DNA of 64,000 nt, taken from Arthrobacter sp. B1805 (GTDB lineage: Bacteria > Actinomycetota > Actinomycetes > Actinomycetales > Micrococcaceae). The notes below the pieces were generated by a model that was not told the origin of the DNA, did not search any database, and was given only the letters and a program-made list of their open reading frames with translations. The stretch is from assembly GCF_002929745.1 (NCBI RefSeq), contig NZ_PJIQ01000003.1, forward strand, positions 186,001 through 250,000, read 5' to 3'. Position numbers and translations under genes: made by a program. Positions 1-8,965 of this stretch are shown piece after piece (within the stretch, counting starts at the first letter, position 1; every line of letters starts with the position of its first letter).

Positions 1-209
1 GCCCTAGGGTGGAGGTAGTTCCCCGTCCCGGGGAAGCGAAAAAGCTGCCGACATTCGGGCAGCGATCTATGCCCGGCACCGCCCTCCACCGCTCGTTGCT
101 CAACAGGCGGCTGCCGAACCATGACCTCTATATCGTCAAGGTGAGCAGCGGCGCGAAGAAGTCCGGGGACGGACCTAGTGCGGGTGGCCTTTCGGAGCAT
201 CGTACCCCC

Positions 210-851
210 ATGAATACACACACCTTCAGCACCAGCGCCCGTCGCGGACTCGCAGCAGTAGCACTCACCGGCCTCGGGCTCGGCGCAGCAGCCGGTGCAG
301 CCAACGCCGACACCTGGGATGACCTGGCACAGTGCGAGAGTGGCGGCAACTGGAGCATCAACACCGGCAACGGCTACCTCGGCGGCCTGCAGTTCTCCCA
401 GTCCAGCTGGAACGCTGCCGGCGGCACCGGCTCCCCCGCCCAGGCCAGCGTTGCCGAGCAGAAGCGCGTAGCCGCCAACCTCCAGCAGATGCAGGGCTGG
501 GGCGCCTGGCCCGCCTGCTCGGCGAAGCTCGGCCTGAACGGGTCGTCCTCGACGGGCTTCACCTCCACGCAGCAGGCACCTGCCGCCGCGGCTCCGGTCC
601 AGGTCCAGGCTCCCGTCCAGGTCCAGGCTCCCGTCCAGGTCCAGGCTCCCGTCCAGGTCCAGGCTCCTGTCGTAGCCCCCGTGACACTGAGCGGCGAGAC
701 CTACACCATCCAGTCCGGTGACACCCTCAGCTCCATCGCCGACAAGCTCGGCGTCAACGGCGGTTGGCAGGCCCTGTTCGCAGCCAACGCCGATACCGTC
801 ATCCACGCGGACCTGATCTTCACCGGTCACGTCCTGCAACTCCCGGCCTAG
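210..851 (+). CDS. rpf: Resuscitation-promoting factor (Rpf) with C-terminal LysM
   Basis: Secreted muralytic enzyme expected to cleave peptidoglycan and promote regrowth from dormancy. A signal peptide (about residues 1-33, Ala-rich core ending AANA) precedes the Rpf lysozyme-like domain (about 34-105), with catalytic Glu43 in QCESGGNW and the family motifs GGLQFSQSSW. A linker with four VQVQAP repeats follows, then one LysM domain (YTIQSGDTLSSIA to the end) that should bind the wall. The frame is open to position 9, but the ATG at 210 begins the signal peptide and has GGAG 12 bases upstream. 213 residues, normal for Rpf-LysM proteins. Family assignment is firm; gene-level orthology is not tested. 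Confidence 0.9.
   Translation: MNTHTFSTSARRGLAAVALTGLGLGAAAGAANADTWDDLAQCESGGNWSINTGNGYLGGLQFSQSSWNAAGGTGSPAQASVAEQKRVAANLQQMQGWGAWPACSAKLGLNGSSSTGFTSTQQAPAAAAPVQVQAPVQVQAPVQVQAPVQVQAPVVAPVTLSGETYTIQSGDTLSSIADKLGVNGGWQALFAANADTVIHADLIFTGHVLQLPA
590..667 (+). repeat. Short tandem repeat (about 18 bp, four copies) in rpf
   Basis: Four near-identical 18-bp units (consensus GTCCAGGTCCAGGCTCCC) encode VQVQAP repeats in the linker between the Rpf and LysM domains. Likely a variable-length wall-spanning linker. Confidence 0.85.
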
Positions 852-917
852 CCTGGACGATCGACGTCGGGACTGATATCACGCCTCCCGCGTGATCGGT
901 CCGGCACTGCTCCACCA

Positions 918-950
918 CTGAACCCCCGCCTCCTCGAGGCGGGGGTTCAG
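918..950. terminator. Bidirectional hairpin terminator
   Basis: Perfect 15-bp stem (CTGAACCCCCGCCTC and its complement) with a 3-base loop between the convergent rpf and lipoprotein genes. No long T tract; TCGTCT follows on the + strand. Confidence 0.75.
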
Positions 951-974
951 TCGTCTGACCGGCCCGACCGGTGG

Positions 975-1661
975 CTAAGCACAGGACGTCGCATCGACGT
1001 CGATCTTGAGGTTGTGCGCTACGGAATAATCCCGCTCGGGTGTGGAGAATGCTACGAGGATGTTGTCGGCGCTGCCGTGGGTGGCACCCTCCGCGAGTTC
1101 GACGGTGACGATGATGTTGACGTGTGCGTCCGGCACCAGCTGATAACCGTCGGCGGGCACAGGCGGCCCGATGGGCTCAGGAGGCGTGGTCGGCGTCGGT
1201 GCCGCCGAGTGGCCCCCGTGCGCGCCTGTCTCCGCCCCCGGGTGGTGATGTCCTTCCCGGTTGGCCGTCTGCACCATGGACGACAGGATGATGAGGCCCT
1301 GGGGGTCGCCGAGTTCCATCTCCCCGAAGGTGAACGTCTCGAGGGTCGGGTTGTGGAGCATGACCGTGTAGCGCAGGCGGCTGTCGTCGGGCTGCACGCC
1401 GCACAGCTCCGCGCCGTCGATGCCCACGTTGAGCGGATCGTCGCCGAGGTCGTTCCCGACGGGCGCGGCCTGACTGCCGTCCCGGGGATCGCTGGGCGCG
1501 GCCTGCGTGGCGCCGTCGCTGGAGGTGTTGATCCCGAGCGGGTCCTCCTCCACCGCGCCACAGCCCGCGAGCGCGAGCCCGGCGACCAGTGAGACGACGA
1601 GGAGTCCGGGGTGGCGCCGAGAAGGCGTTGCAGTCAGGAGTTTCACGTTCAGCCCATCCAT
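975..1661 (-). CDS. Putative lipoprotein, unknown function
   Basis: Exported protein of 228 residues. A hydrophobic segment (about residues 18-33) ends in the lipobox LALAGC, so Cys34 should be lipidated and the protein anchored outside the membrane. The mature part starts with a low-complexity acidic/Ala linker, then a domain with a His-rich loop (REGHHHPG, HGGH) that could bind metal (inference from composition only). I do not recognise the family. A GTG five codons downstream is an alternative start. It converges on rpf across the 918-950 hairpin. Confidence 0.75.
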   Translation of the reverse strand: MDGLNVKLLTATPSRRHPGLLVVSLVAGLALAGCGAVEEDPLGINTSSDGATQAAPSDPRDGSQAAPVGNDLGDDPLNVGIDGAELCGVQPDDSRLRYTVMLHNPTLETFTFGEMELGDPQGLIILSSMVQTANREGHHHPGAETGAHGGHSAAPTPTTPPEPIGPPVPADGYQLVPDAHVNIIVTVELAEGATHGSADNILVAFSTPERDYSVAHNLKIDVDATSCA

Positions 1662-1776
1662 GTCAGCCGGCAGACGGAACGAATCTCCGACGCCTCATGG
1701 CTGTGACTCGTCGCACAGACGGCCTTGGCTTGGTTCCTCCCGCGGGGCGCGGGCCCCATCGGCCGGTGGACGCACC

Positions 1777-2676
1777 TCAGGCGAGGGGCTTGCCTCCCGT
1801 GACTCCCAGGATCTCCCCGGAGACGTACCGTGCATCGTTGGACGCGAGGAAGACGTACGCGCCCGCGAGTTCCGCCGGCTGACCCATGCGACGCAGCGGC
1901 GTTCCCTCGCCGAACGACTCGAGCTTCTCGCTCGTCGTGGTCGCGGGCTGGAGTGGCGTCCAGATGGGCCCGGGGGCGACGGCGTTCACCCGGATCCCGC
2001 GCTCGCCGAGCAGTTCGGCGAGGCTGAACGTCAGGTTGTTCAGGGCAGCCTTCGTCGCAGCGTAGTCCATGAGGCTCGTCGACGGATGGTACCCCTGGAT
2101 GGAGGTCGTGTTGATGATCGACGATCCCTCGGACAGGTGGGGCAGGGCTGCCTGTGTCAGCCAGATGGTGCCGTAGACATTCGTCTCGAAGGTGCGGCGG
2201 AGCTGGGCGGCGTCGACGTCGGGCAGGCCGTTGGGCTGCGCGATGTGGAAGCCCGCGTTGTTGACCAGGATGTCCAGTCCGCCGAGACCATCCAGCACCT
2301 GCCGGATCGCCGAGGGTGCGTACTCCTCGTCGCGCAGGTCGCCGGGTACCGCGAGTGCCGTGCGCCCCTCGGCGCGGATCATCTCCAGGCAGCTCGCGCC
2401 GTCCTCCTCCTCCTCCGGAAGGTAGCCGATCGCCACGTCCGCGCCCTCGCGGGCGAAGGCGAGAGCCACTGCGCGGCCGATACCGGAGTCACCGCCGGTG
2501 ATGAAGGCGCGCCGGCCGGTCAGCCGGCCGTGCCCGGTGTAGCTGTCCTCGCCGTGGTCGGGACGCGGATCCATCCGCTCCGTGAACCCCGGGTACTCCT
2601 GCAACTCGGTGGAGACGTCGACGTCAGGACCACGCGGGTCCTCGCGGTCGAGCGTGCCGGACGGATCGTTACCCAT
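1777..2676 (-). CDS. Short-chain dehydrogenase/reductase (YghA/stress type)
   Basis: Classical SDR oxidoreductase of 299 residues with the N-terminal extension (about 45 residues, ending near HGEDSYTG) seen in the YghA/YdaD general-stress group. Visible motifs: NAD(P)-binding GGDSGIG, structural NNAG, catalytic Ser-Tyr-Lys with YAATKAA, and the C-terminal PGPIWTPLQP region. Substrate cannot be read from sequence. It stands alone, divergent from the type III PKS operon; the 80-bp gap should hold both promoters. Confidence 0.85.
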   Translation of the reverse strand: MGNDPSGTLDREDPRGPDVDVSTELQEYPGFTERMDPRPDHGEDSYTGHGRLTGRRAFITGGDSGIGRAVALAFAREGADVAIGYLPEEEEDGASCLEMIRAEGRTALAVPGDLRDEEYAPSAIRQVLDGLGGLDILVNNAGFHIAQPNGLPDVDAAQLRRTFETNVYGTIWLTQAALPHLSEGSSIINTTSIQGYHPSTSLMDYAATKAALNNLTFSLAELLGERGIRVNAVAPGPIWTPLQPATTTSEKLESFGEGTPLRRMGQPAELAGAYVFLASNDARYVSGEILGVTGGKPLA

Positions 2677-2756
2677 GGTGCTCCTGACTTTGGTGGCCGA
2701 AGGTACTAAGCCTACTGTCGTTGTGTTTGTCGCGTTAGTCCTCTAGTAATGGAGGT

Positions 2757-3989
2757 ATGACAGTGATCCTGAGGTCCCTCCAGACGGCTGTACCTGAAAC
2801 GGTCATGATCCAGCCCCAGGTACGCGATGTCTTCGCGGCCCAACCGGACCTGACACGTCTCGGCCGGCGCCTGGTCGGAGCGGCCTTCGACTCCTCGGGC
2901 ATCGACACCAGATACACGGTCGTCAAGGAACTGACGCTCGAGGCGGCCGCCGAGAACCCCGTCTTCTTCGACCAGAAGGAGCTGCGTATCCTGTCGCCGA
3001 GCACCAAGACCCGCAACGAGCTGTACGCGGAAGAGGGCACCAAGCTCTTCGTCGAGGCCGCGCGGAAGGCGCTCGATGCTGCGACGGGCATCGAGGCATC
3101 CGACATCACGCACGTCGTCACCGTCTCCTGCACGGGCTTCTTCGCACCTGGACCGGACTACAAGATCGTGCGCGCCCTGGATCTGGCGCCGTCGGTACAG
3201 CGCTACCACATCGGTTTCATGGGCTGCTACGGCGCCTTCCCTGCGCTCCGCTCCGCCAAGGCCTTCTGCGACGCCGACCCCGACGCCGTCGTGCTGGTCG
3301 TCTCTGCCGAACTGTGCTCGCTGCACGTGCGTTCCTCGAACAATCCCGATACCATCGTGGGCTCCTCGCTGTTCGCGGACGGTGCCGCAGCGGCCGTCAT
3401 CACGGCGCGGGACCTCCCCCTCGACGGCCCGGCCCTCAGTCTCGACCACTTCGAGACGGTCCTCACGCCGGTCGGCGAGGAAGCCATGGCCTGGAACATC
3501 GGTGACGAGGGCTTCGAGATGGTCCTCGGCACGTATGTTCCGCACATCATCGACGAGCACATCATCGGCGCCCTCGAACCGCTGCTGGCGCGCGACGCGT
3601 CGCTCGAGGGAATCGCCTACTCCGAGATCGAGCACTGGGCCATCCATCCTGGCGGACGCAGCATCCTCGACAAGGTCGAGGCCAAGCTGGGCCTCACGCA
3701 GGAACAGCTCGCTCCGGCGCGCGAAACCCTCCGCGACTTCGGGAACATGAGCAGCGCAACGGTGATGTTCGTGCTCAAGAACATCCTCGAGCAGCCGGCC
3801 ACCGACGGGAACAACCGCGTGTGCTCCATGGCCTTCGGGCCTGGGCTCACGGTGGAGACCGCGCTGCTCACCAGGATCGGCGCCACGGCCGGTCCCGACG
3901 CGGCCGTAGCGGACGATGCCGCAGCAGCGGCGGGCGGCGTCGACGTGCCTGCGGATCTTCAGCCGATCCTCGCCAAAGCCGGAGCATGA
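2757..3989 (+). CDS. Type III polyketide synthase (chalcone/stilbene synthase family)
   Basis: Iterative condensing enzyme that should extend an acyl-CoA starter with malonyl units and cyclise it to an alkylpyrone, alkylresorcinol or related product. Counting from the ATG at 2757, the triad is Cys157 (FMGCYGAF), His297 (WAIHPGGRS) and Asn330 (GNMSSATVMF); the family motif SMAFGPGLTVET is near the C-terminus. Length 410 is typical. GGAGG at 2751-2755 is only 1 base before this ATG but 7 before the GTG at 2763, so translation may start at 2763. The stop overlaps the methyltransferase ATG (ATGA), indicating a coupled operon of synthase, methyltransferase and hydroxylase. Product chemistry is inferred from this order. 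Confidence 0.9.
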   Translation: MTVILRSLQTAVPETVMIQPQVRDVFAAQPDLTRLGRRLVGAAFDSSGIDTRYTVVKELTLEAAAENPVFFDQKELRILSPSTKTRNELYAEEGTKLFVEAARKALDAATGIEASDITHVVTVSCTGFFAPGPDYKIVRALDLAPSVQRYHIGFMGCYGAFPALRSAKAFCDADPDAVVLVVSAELCSLHVRSSNNPDTIVGSSLFADGAAAAVITARDLPLDGPALSLDHFETVLTPVGEEAMAWNIGDEGFEMVLGTYVPHIIDEHIIGALEPLLARDASLEGIAYSEIEHWAIHPGGRSILDKVEAKLGLTQEQLAPARETLRDFGNMSSATVMFVLKNILEQPATDGNNRVCSMAFGPGLTVETALLTRIGATAGPDAAVADDAAAAAGGVDVPADLQPILAKAGA

Positions 3990-4714
3990 GCCGACGAGGG
4001 TTCCTCGCACAGCGGGACCCGGACGCCGTCGAGGAGATGGACCGGACCGACTGCGATCCCCGGAAACTGGACCGCACGTACGCCCAGTTCGGACTGGTGA
4101 ATGCGGTCGTGTCCGGCTGGCGCCGAACCTACACCTCCCTGCTCCGACCCGCCTTCTCGCCCGACCGCACGAACACGCTCCTCGACGTGGGCTCCGGTGG
4201 CGGGGACGTCCCCCGCGCCCTGGTGCGCTGGGCACGGCTCGACGGCCTGCGGCTCGAGGTGACCGCCATCGATCCCGACGAGCGCGCCCACGCCTTCGCC
4301 ACCTCCCGTCCGGCGCTTCCCGGACTGTCCTTCCGCCGCGCCCTCAGCTCGCAGCTCGTCGCCGAAGGCGCCCGCTTCGATGCCCTCGTCTCCAACCACG
4401 TGCTGCACCACCTCGGGCCGGCCGAGTTCGACGGCCTCCTGGACGACACGGAGCAGCTGGTACGGACAGTCGCCGTGCACAGCGACATCGCCCGGCACCC
4501 GCTCGGCTACGCACTGTTCTCGGTGGGCACACTGCCGCTCCCCGGGTCCTATATCCGCCAGGACGGTCTGACCTCCATCCGGCGGAGCTACACGACCGAC
4601 GAGCTGCGCGCCCTCGTCGGCGGACGCAGTGGATGGCAGGTCAGGACGGCCGCTCCCTTCATCAACCTGCTCGTCCTCGATCGCGGGGTCTCAGCGGCGC
4701 CCGGTCATGCATGA
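3986..4714 (+). CDS. Class I SAM-dependent methyltransferase
   Basis: 242-residue methyltransferase; the SAM-binding motif I is LLDVGSGGGDVPRAL and the post-motif acidic residue lies in VTAIDPDERA. The start at 3986 overlaps the PKS stop (ATGA); the longer frame upstream is a shadow of the PKS. The 3' end overlaps the FAD monooxygenase start by 8 bases. From context it probably methylates the polyketide or its hydroxylated quinol. In the Streptomyces srs phenolic-lipid cluster the methyltransferase is a membrane type; this one looks soluble, so the parallel is functional, not homologous. Confidence 0.85.
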   Translation: MSRRGFLAQRDPDAVEEMDRTDCDPRKLDRTYAQFGLVNAVVSGWRRTYTSLLRPAFSPDRTNTLLDVGSGGGDVPRALVRWARLDGLRLEVTAIDPDERAHAFATSRPALPGLSFRRALSSQLVAEGARFDALVSNHVLHHLGPAEFDGLLDDTEQLVRTVAVHSDIARHPLGYALFSVGTLPLPGSYIRQDGLTSIRRSYTTDELRALVGGRSGWQVRTAAPFINLLVLDRGVSAAPGHA

Positions 4715-5843
4715 CGTCGTCGTCGTCGGCGGTGGCCCGGTCGGACTCTTCACGGCCCTGCTCCTGCGCCAGGCAGGTCTCGACGCCGTAGTCCTCGAAC
4801 GGCGGACCGAACGCAGCAGCCACTCCCGCGCGATCGGCATCCACCCGCCGGCACTGCGTGCACTCGCCGCCGGCGGCATAGCCGACGAACTGCGCAGCCG
4901 GGGCGTCCTGATCCGGGACGGCGTCGCCCGCAGCGCGGGGCAGCATGTCGGTACGGTCTCCTTCTCGTGCCTGCCCGGGGAGGAGAAGTACGTCCTCGCG
5001 GTGCCGCAGGCCGTCACCGAGGAGATCCTCGAGCGCCGCCTCCAGGATGAGTTCCCCGGTACGCTGCGGCGGGGGGTCACCGTCCTCACGACGCGCGACG
5101 ACGGCACTCACGTCCGTATCGTCACACGGGACCAGGGCGGGGATGCCGCCCTCGAGGCGAAACTGGTGGTGGCAGCGGACGGCGCCCGCAGTTCCCTCCG
5201 GGACGACGTCGGGATCCGGGCGTCCGCCCGCCGGTACCCGGACTGCTACGTGATGGGCGATTTCGAGGACAGCACGGGCGACGGGGACGACGCCGTGCTC
5301 TATCTCGAGACCGGGGGCATCGTCGAATCCTTTCCCCTTCCGGGCGGCATCCGGCGCTGGGTGGTGCGTGTGGGCTGCCCGGTCGAAGGGCCGACGGCGG
5401 AATCGCTGACGCTGCTCATCAGGGAACGGACCGGTGTCGCTGTGGATCCCGAGACCAACTCGATGCTGAGCGCCTTCGAGGTGCAGTCGAGGCTGGCGGA
5501 GCGTCTCGTCTCGGGCCGCACGGTGCTGGTCGGCGACGCGGCCCACGAGGTGTCGCCGATCGGCGGTCAGGGCATGAACCTCGGGTGGTTGGACGCCGTC
5601 GGGCTGGTGCCGATCATCGCGGCCTCGCTCCGGGACGGGCACGACGTGGCGCAGCGGCTGCGACGATACGAGAAGGAACGGCGCGCCCAGGCCGCCGTCG
5701 CCCGCCGGAAGGCCCATCTCAACATGGCGCTGGGACGTCCGCTGCCGGGACAGCTCCTGCGTTCGCGCAATGCGCTCCTGGGGGCGCTCATCCGGAACCG
5801 TGCCGTCCACGGTCGCGTGGCGCGCGCCTTCACGATGCAGTAG
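4707..5843 (+). CDS. FAD-dependent monooxygenase (aromatic hydroxylase family)
   Basis: 378-residue flavoprotein of the PHBH-fold group. Motifs in order: N-terminal dinucleotide fold VVGGGPVGLFTALLL with ERR at the end of strand 2, the DG motif (ADGARSSLR), and the GD motif (VGDAAHEVSPIGGQGMNLG). It probably hydroxylates the ring made by the upstream type III PKS, before or after methylation. The start codon lies within the last 8 bases of the methyltransferase gene, which argues for translational coupling. Last gene of the three-gene operon. Confidence 0.88.
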   Translation: MHDVVVVGGGPVGLFTALLLRQAGLDAVVLERRTERSSHSRAIGIHPPALRALAAGGIADELRSRGVLIRDGVARSAGQHVGTVSFSCLPGEEKYVLAVPQAVTEEILERRLQDEFPGTLRRGVTVLTTRDDGTHVRIVTRDQGGDAALEAKLVVAADGARSSLRDDVGIRASARRYPDCYVMGDFEDSTGDGDDAVLYLETGGIVESFPLPGGIRRWVVRVGCPVEGPTAESLTLLIRERTGVAVDPETNSMLSAFEVQSRLAERLVSGRTVLVGDAAHEVSPIGGQGMNLGWLDAVGLVPIIAASLRDGHDVAQRLRRYEKERRAQAAVARRKAHLNMALGRPLPGQLLRSRNALLGALIRNRAVHGRVARAFTMQ

Positions 5844-5952
5844 GGACCGAGGACGCAGGAAACCCCCGCGGCCGGCAGCCGGTCCGCCACCCGGGGGTGG
5901 AGGAGCGGCAGTCCGGCACTGCGGGGGTCGACCGGCCCGGGGGCCGCAGGAC

Positions 5953-6492
5953 CTACTTCTTGAGCAGGCCCTTCTTGACGTTCTCCGGGCGCTGCATCTC
6001 GCCCTGCTTGGCGCCCATGACAACGACGATGCCGCTGATGAGGGGAAGGAGCCACTGGGTGGCCTTGAGCTGGGACTGCGCCTTGGCCAGTTCGTCGCTG
6101 GCACCGGGACGGGGCTCGGTTGCACCCTCGCCGCCCTGCTCAGCGAGCTCGCCGACCTTCTTGCCGAGCATGCCGGAGTACAGCGAGAGAGCCATGCCCG
6201 CAACGGTGACGACGGACTTCCAGACAGTGTTCGACCCGACGGTGTCCTGCGCCGCGACGCGGCCCTTGTTACCGAGGATCAGCCCGATGCCGCCGATGGC
6301 GTGGACGGCGAAGGCCGTGATCTGCACGGGGGTCCACTTCGCCCAGCCGAGTGCGGAGAGACGCGTGCGTTCCTTGGGGTCCTTCGCCTTGCCGGTTGCA
6401 CCGTTGAGTCCGACAGCGCCCATCAAGGTGCCGCCGAACCAGGCTGCCGCACCGAGATCGTGGGCTGATCGTGCCAAAAGGTTTCCTGCCAT
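5953..6492 (-). CDS. Conserved actinobacterial membrane protein
   Basis: 179 residues with about four hydrophobic segments (around 15-30, 60-75, 95-112, 143-160), so a small integral membrane protein; a charged loop (EGATEPRPGASDELAKAQ) precedes the last segment. No catalytic motif is visible and I give no function. Start supported by AAGGAG eight bases before the ATG. Divergent from the DUF3140 gene. Confidence 0.7.
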   Translation of the reverse strand: MAGNLLARSAHDLGAAAWFGGTLMGAVGLNGATGKAKDPKERTRLSALGWAKWTPVQITAFAVHAIGGIGLILGNKGRVAAQDTVGSNTVWKSVVTVAGMALSLYSGMLGKKVGELAEQGGEGATEPRPGASDELAKAQSQLKATQWLLPLISGIVVVMGAKQGEMQRPENVKKGLLKK

Positions 6493-6627
6493 GATGTAGA
6501 GCTCCTTAGACGTTGGTTCGACCTACCCTCTACGTTTATCAGCCTGCTTAGGATTAAGCTATCGCAAGCTGGAATTCCTGACCGGCTGTGATACTCGACG
6601 TGAAACTGCTACGAAGGGCGGACGCTC

Positions 6628-6975
6628 ATGGCGCAATCGACCGGTGAACTCGACGAGGTGTGGCCCCGGTGGAGGGAAGCGGTCAACATGACCGCTTCCG
6701 AGCTGAAGAAGTGGCTCGGCACGGAGGAGTCCCTGTCCGTCGGGCAGAAGGAATCCGACGGCGGCGAGTCGGTCGGCCACAAGTCGGGCAAGCGCATCAT
6801 CGAGATCCTCGGCACCAGACGACAGGATCTCGATGATGACGACGTCAAACACATGCACACGGTGGTCGGCTACGTGCACCGGCACCTTGCCCAGCGACCC
6901 ACGAAGGAGGACATCGAGTCCTCGAAGTGGCGCTACTCGCTGATGAACTGGGGCCACGACCCACTCAAGGACTGA
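6628..6975 (+). CDS. DUF3140-family protein
   Basis: 115-residue hydrophilic protein matching the DUF3140 pattern: MTASELKKWLGTEES near the N-terminus, SVGHKSGKRIIEIL in the middle, and the C-terminal block KWRYSLMNWGHDPLK. Function unknown. GAAGGG precedes the ATG. It converges on a DUF2945 gene; small proteins of these two types are often neighbours in Actinobacteria (recollection, not checked). Confidence 0.8.
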   Translation: MAQSTGELDEVWPRWREAVNMTASELKKWLGTEESLSVGQKESDGGESVGHKSGKRIIEILGTRRQDLDDDDVKHMHTVVGYVHRHLAQRPTKEDIESSKWRYSLMNWGHDPLKD

Positions 6976-7006
6976 CGGCGGGCGCCTGCCGCACGGCGCC
7001 GGCGGT

Positions 7007-7210
7007 TCAGGCCTTGTCCAGTGCGCTTTCCTTGTGAGCGGCCTGCTTGCCCGACTTCGAACTCTCGACGGTGTAGTAGGGCTCGTCCTTCGACGCCTTG
7101 AACTTCTGGTCGTCGAAGGTGAACTCCTTCTCGTGCTTCTCGACGATTTTTCCCTCGGTCTTACCCTGCGACGTGTTCCAGGTGACTTTGTCGCCCTTGC
7201 TGAATGACAT
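7007..7210 (-). CDS. DUF2945 / hypervirulence-associated TUDOR-domain protein
   Basis: 67-residue protein with the SH3/Tudor-like pattern FSKGDKVTWNTSQGKTEGKIVEK typical of DUF2945. Lys-rich and soluble. The ATG at 7210 has AAGGAA upstream and fits the family start better than the in-frame start at 7252. Function unknown; possibly nucleic-acid or stress related by fold only. Confidence 0.8.
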   Translation of the reverse strand: MSFSKGDKVTWNTSQGKTEGKIVEKHEKEFTFDDQKFKASKDEPYYTVESSKSGKQAAHKESALDKA

Positions 7211-7273
7211 TGCGTTCCTTCCTCGAGGCGATAGTGCTGTCGACACTGTCATCCCGCCGCAGAAAAAGGAAGC

Positions 7274-8965
7274 CTACTGATCAAGATGGGTCGGCGCGAA
7301 CAGCCGGATGAGCGTCTCCACCACGACGACGTTGGGACCCTCCGCCGCCAGGCTCTCCCTCAGGGCTGTCCCGATGTCCTCCGGCGCCACGCGCCGGGCC
7401 GGCACGCCGAAGGATTGCGCCAGCGCCACGAAGTCCGGCCGGGCGAGTTCCGTCGCCGTCGCCTTGCCGAAGGCTCCCTCCATGTACTCGCGCAGGATCC
7501 CGTAGCCGCCGTCGTCGACGATCAGCCAGGTGACGGGGATGTCGTGCTGCCGCGCAGTCGCCAGTTCGGCGATGGAATACATCGCGGAACCATCACCGGA
7601 TACGGCGAGGACCCTGGCGGGCAGGCCCTGTGACTCGAGTCCGCCGGACCCGCCGATCGCGCCGGGGAAACCGAAGCCCAACCCACCGGCGCCCTGGGCG
7701 GAGTGGAACTGGCCTGCACGCGCGTCCCAGCAGCTCCAGGCCCAGTAGGCCGAGATGGTCATGTCCCAGAACGTCTGCATGTCGTCCGGCACGGCATCGC
7801 GGATGGCCTGCAGGAATGCGCGTTCCTTGCCGAGATCCTGGGCATCGAGCCTCGCGCTGACCTTTGCAAGCGTCTCTGCCACCAGTGCAGCGGCGTCGTA
7901 GCCGGGTTCCCGGCTCCGATCGAGCGGCTCGAGCGCTTCGTCGAGCGCGGCGAGCGCCTGACCGGCGTCGGCCCGGATACCCAGGGCGGGACGGTTGGAT
8001 TCGAGGACGCGTGGTTCCGCGTCGATCTGGATGATCCGCCCGCGTGGCTCCATCGTGAAGTAATTCGAGGTCACCTCCCCGAGGGACGATCCGACGACCA
8101 GGAGGACATCGGCGTCCTCGAGCACCTCGGTGACATGCCGATCCTCGACCCAGGACTGCAGGGACAGTTCGTGGGTCCAGGGGAACGCACCGTTTCCGCC
8201 TGGCGAGCACACGACCGGGGCTCCGAGCTTCTCGGCGATCGAGAGCAGCCATTTCTCCGCCCTGCCCCGCCGGGTGCCGCCGCCGGCCACGATCGCGGGC
8301 CGCTTCGAGTCCTTCAACCAGCTGACGGCCTCGCGAACGAGTTCGATCCGCGGCGGGTTGTCGAAGGGCTCGGCGAGCGCATCCTCCACCTTCGGGACCA
8401 TCACGGGATCGAGGAGCACGTTCTGCGGCACCTCGACCCACACGGGACCCTGTGGGGAGGACACCGCCTCGGTCCATGCGTCCTGGATGGCGGAGGGAAT
8501 GCCGGAGGCGTGCTGGATGAGGCGCTGGCTCTTCGTGACGTTCGCCGCGGACGCCTTCTGGTCGTCGAGCTGGTGCAGCATGCCCTTGCGCCGGGCACCG
8601 AGCCCCTCGAGGGGGATCTGGCTCGCGACGACCACCATCGGCACGCCGGTCGCGTAGGCCTCCTGCAACCCCGCGAGCGAGGTCAGGGCCCCGGGCCCCG
8701 TCGAGAGGAACAGGACGCCGACGTCGCCGGTCGCCCTCGAGAAACCGTCGGCCGCGAACGCGGAGTTGTTCTCCACCCGTGACGAGACGAAGCGCAGGTT
8801 GGAACGGGACAGGGCATCGAAGAGGCCCAGGGCGTGCTGCCCCGGGATGCCGAACACCGTCGTCGCGCCCAGGGCGGACAACGTCTCCACCACCAGGTCC
8901 CCGCCGTTCCGCTGGCCGCTCACGGGGATGGGTGGCGCGGACGCGGCGCCTGCGGTGATGTCCAT
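7274..8965 (-). CDS. ThDP-dependent 2-oxoacid decarboxylase-like enzyme (possible 2-ketoarginine decarboxylase)
   Basis: 563-residue thiamine-diphosphate enzyme of the acetolactate synthase/benzoylformate decarboxylase superfamily. The cofactor-activating Glu is in RVENNSAFAADGFSR; the metal/ThDP motif starts GDGSAMYSIAELATA but ends VDDGGYG, with Asp-Asp where most relatives have Asn-Asn. The start abuts the ureohydrolase stop with no gap. A ThDP decarboxylase plus a ureohydrolase matches the last steps of the arginine transaminase pathway (AruI decarboxylates 2-ketoarginine; guanidinobutyrase releases urea), so that role is proposed from context. An acetolactate synthase-type assignment remains possible. 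Confidence 0.82.
   Translation of the reverse strand: MDITAGAASAPPIPVSGQRNGGDLVVETLSALGATTVFGIPGQHALGLFDALSRSNLRFVSSRVENNSAFAADGFSRATGDVGVLFLSTGPGALTSLAGLQEAYATGVPMVVVASQIPLEGLGARRKGMLHQLDDQKASAANVTKSQRLIQHASGIPSAIQDAWTEAVSSPQGPVWVEVPQNVLLDPVMVPKVEDALAEPFDNPPRIELVREAVSWLKDSKRPAIVAGGGTRRGRAEKWLLSIAEKLGAPVVCSPGGNGAFPWTHELSLQSWVEDRHVTEVLEDADVLLVVGSSLGEVTSNYFTMEPRGRIIQIDAEPRVLESNRPALGIRADAGQALAALDEALEPLDRSREPGYDAAALVAETLAKVSARLDAQDLGKERAFLQAIRDAVPDDMQTFWDMTISAYWAWSCWDARAGQFHSAQGAGGLGFGFPGAIGGSGGLESQGLPARVLAVSGDGSAMYSIAELATARQHDIPVTWLIVDDGGYGILREYMEGAFGKATATELARPDFVALAQSFGVPARRVAPEDIGTALRESLAAEGPNVVVVETLIRLFAPTHLDQ

Noticed and set aside
1-209. Possible c-di-AMP (ydaO) riboswitch before rpf
   Set aside because: rpf genes often have one, but I could not find the conserved blocks in order; only short G/C runs are present and the 5' part is cut by the window.
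4662-6203. 513-residue open frame on minus strand
   Set aside because: Antisense of the FAD monooxygenase and neighbours, no domain pattern.
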